Assembly (NCBI GenBank): GCA_028691625.1
Contig: JAQUYZ010000067.1
Coordinates: 1-7,531, forward strand
Reading direction: 5' to 3'
Length of the DNA: 7,531 nucleotides
Source: Eubacteriales bacterium
GTDB taxonomy: Bacteria > Bacillota > Clostridia > Peptostreptococcales > Anaerovoracaceae
Part shown: in pieces, positions 6,308 through 7,531 of the stretch
Layout: each line of letters opens with the position of its first letter
Position numbering within the stretch: position 1 is the first letter of the stretch
Position numbers and translations under genes: made by a program
Notes under the pieces: generated by a model
What the model was told of the DNA's origin: nothing
Seen by the model: only the letters and a program-made list of their open reading frames with translations
Databases searched by the model: none

Positions 6308-7531
6308 ATGAAAAAAATTGAATTGCTGGCTCCGGCGGGAGATCTTGAAAAGCTGAAGATCGCCGTTGATTATGGGGCCGATGCCGTATATTTCGGCGGA
6401 GAACTGTTCGGTCTCCGTGCCGCTGCAAAAAATTTCAGCATGGAAGAGATCCGGGAAGGCGTAGCATACGCTCACGACAGAGGCAGAAAGGTCCATATGA
6501 CCATTAACATCTTTGCCCACAATGAGGATATCGCCGAACTGGAGAATTACTTGGATCAATTGAAGGAAATCCCAATCGATGCATTCATTGTGTCAGACCC
6601 GGGCATCATCATGATGATCAGAGAGACGATTCCCGATGCGGAGATCCACTTGAGCACCCAGGCCAATATGACAAATTATAAGACCGCAGAATTTTGGCAC
6701 AAACAGGGTGTGAAACGGATTGTACTGGCAAGGGAGCTTACCTTTGAAGAGATTCGGGAACTGAAAAGGAGACTGCCGGAAACCCTGGAGCTGGAAGCCT
6801 TTATTCAGGGCGCAATGTGCATTTCCTACTCCGGACGTTGTCTCCTGAGCAATTTCATGATCGAGCGGGATGCAAACCGTGGAGAATGTGCGCATCCATG
6901 CCGGTGGAAATACCATCTGGTGGAGGAGCAGAGACCGGGAGAATACTTTCCCGTCGAGGAAGACGAACGGGGCACCTACATCCTGAACTCCAGAGACCTT
7001 TGTATGATCGAGCATATTCCGGATCTGATCCGGTCAGGGCTGTCCTCGGGAAAGATCGAGGGCAGGATGAAGAGCATCTTCTATGTAGCGACCATCGTCG
7101 GCGCCTATCGAATAGCGATCGATGCATATTATGCAGATCCGGAGGGCTTTCAGTTCAATCCGGAATGGCTGAAGGAGTTGAAAAAGGTCAGCCATCGTGA
7201 GTTCACAACCGGCTTTTATTACAATAAGCCGACCAACAAGGATCAGAACTACCAGACCAGCGCATACACGAGGGAATATTCCTTTGTCGGTCTGGTAAAA
7301 GACTATGATGAAACGACAGGCATCGCCGTGGTGGAGCAGAGAAACAAGATGGAGATGGGAGATGAAATTGAGGTGTTCGGCCCGTTTGCAGATTACTTCC
7401 CCCACAAGATCGAGGTGATGCTGGATGAGAAGGATCAACCCATCGAGTCCGCGCCGCACCCGCAGCAGATCGTCAAAATTAAGATGGCGCAGCCTGTTTC
7501 GGAAAAATATATGTTCCGAAAACAGAGATAA
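6308..7531 (+). CDS. trhP: U32 family protein, TrhP type (tRNA uridine-34 5-hydroxylation protein; older name peptidase U32)
   Basis: A 407-residue protein of the U32 family. In E. coli (YegQ/TrhP) and Bacillus (YrrN/YrrO) such proteins are needed for prephenate-dependent hydroxylation of tRNA uridine 34 to 5-hydroxyuridine, the substrate of TrmR. The N-terminal barrel starts IELLAPAGDLEKLKIAVDYGADAVYFGG (4-31), and HLSTQANMTN is at 114-123. The U32 signature EAFIQGAMCISYSGRCLLS is at 163-181. Cysteines 171, 178, 194, 198 (GECAHPCRW) and 232 (SRDLCMIEH) are candidates for metal or Fe-S cluster binding. KIEGRMKS (249-256) is also conserved. The C-terminal beta-rich part (about 325-407) ends QPVSEKYMFRKQR. 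The length and ending suit the long form (YrrO-like), not the short YrrN form. ATG 6308 follows AGAGGA (6298-6303). The TAA stop is the last codon of the window, so any second U32 gene, as in Bacillus, would be outside. Proteolysis by U32 members is doubtful for this clade. Confidence 0.9.
   Translation: MKKIELLAPAGDLEKLKIAVDYGADAVYFGGELFGLRAAAKNFSMEEIREGVAYAHDRGRKVHMTINIFAHNEDIAELENYLDQLKEIPIDAFIVSDPGIIMMIRETIPDAEIHLSTQANMTNYKTAEFWHKQGVKRIVLARELTFEEIRELKRRLPETLELEAFIQGAMCISYSGRCLLSNFMIERDANRGECAHPCRWKYHLVEEQRPGEYFPVEEDERGTYILNSRDLCMIEHIPDLIRSGLSSGKIEGRMKSIFYVATIVGAYRIAIDAYYADPEGFQFNPEWLKELKKVSHREFTTGFYYNKPTNKDQNYQTSAYTREYSFVGLVKDYDETTGIAVVEQRNKMEMGDEIEVFGPFADYFPHKIEVMLDEKDQPIESAPHPQQIVKIKMAQPVSEKYMFRKQR

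Noticed and set aside
1..7531. A mobile, defence or otherwise novel multi-gene system
   Set aside because: Every gene belongs to a well-known housekeeping family in a familiar Bacillota order, all on one strand with short gaps. There are no recombinase, repeat-array or transfer signatures.

Overview
The window is an ordinary chromosomal housekeeping segment of a Gram-positive anaerobe, most likely a member of the Clostridia (Bacillota). The evidence is the gene set and order (rnj, YlbF/YheA family, M24 peptidase, efp; then mltG, trmR, U32/trhP, as in the Bacillus yqhT-efp and yrrL-yrrM-yrrN/O neighbourhoods), the purine-rich Shine-Dalgarno sites, the TTG starts and the moderate GC content. 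A closer taxonomic placement cannot be made from the sequence alone. All genes lie on the + strand, and I see no transposase, integrase, CRISPR array, tRNA or rRNA.

Layout. Positions 1-995 hold the 3' part of leuS (leucyl-tRNA synthetase), cut by the window edge. After 67 bases comes a tight cluster: ribonuclease J (1063-2742, TTG start), a small YlbF/YheA-family helical protein (2754-3086) whose Shine-Dalgarno begins inside the rnj stop codon, and a short M24 metallopeptidase (3076-3774, TTG start, overlapping the previous gene by 11 bases). Then comes elongation factor P (3801-4361), which has a near-consensus sigma-A promoter of its own inside the end of the M24 gene. The 149-base efp-mltG gap is the most structured non-coding piece. 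It holds a short GC-rich hairpin against the efp stop, two copies of a 13-base AT-rich repeat with palindromic cores, and a perfect 12-bp intrinsic terminator. A second group follows: mltG (4511-5554), an O-methyltransferase of the TrmR/YrrM type (5596-6294) and a U32-family protein of the TrhP type (6308-7531), whose stop codon is the last codon of the window.

How the genes fit together. The common theme is translation and RNA: leucine charging, mRNA decay and processing (RNase J, perhaps with the YlbF-like protein), relief of polyproline stalling (EF-P) and tRNA wobble-uridine hydroxylation and methylation (TrhP then TrmR, giving 5-methoxyuridine). MltG is the exception, a membrane-bound peptidoglycan lytic transglycosylase.

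I do not find a novel multi-gene system here. The points worth a second look are the internal efp promoter, the structured efp-mltG leader, the M24 peptidase with no N-terminal creatinase-type domain, and the close coupling of RNase J with a cysteine-free YlbF-family protein.
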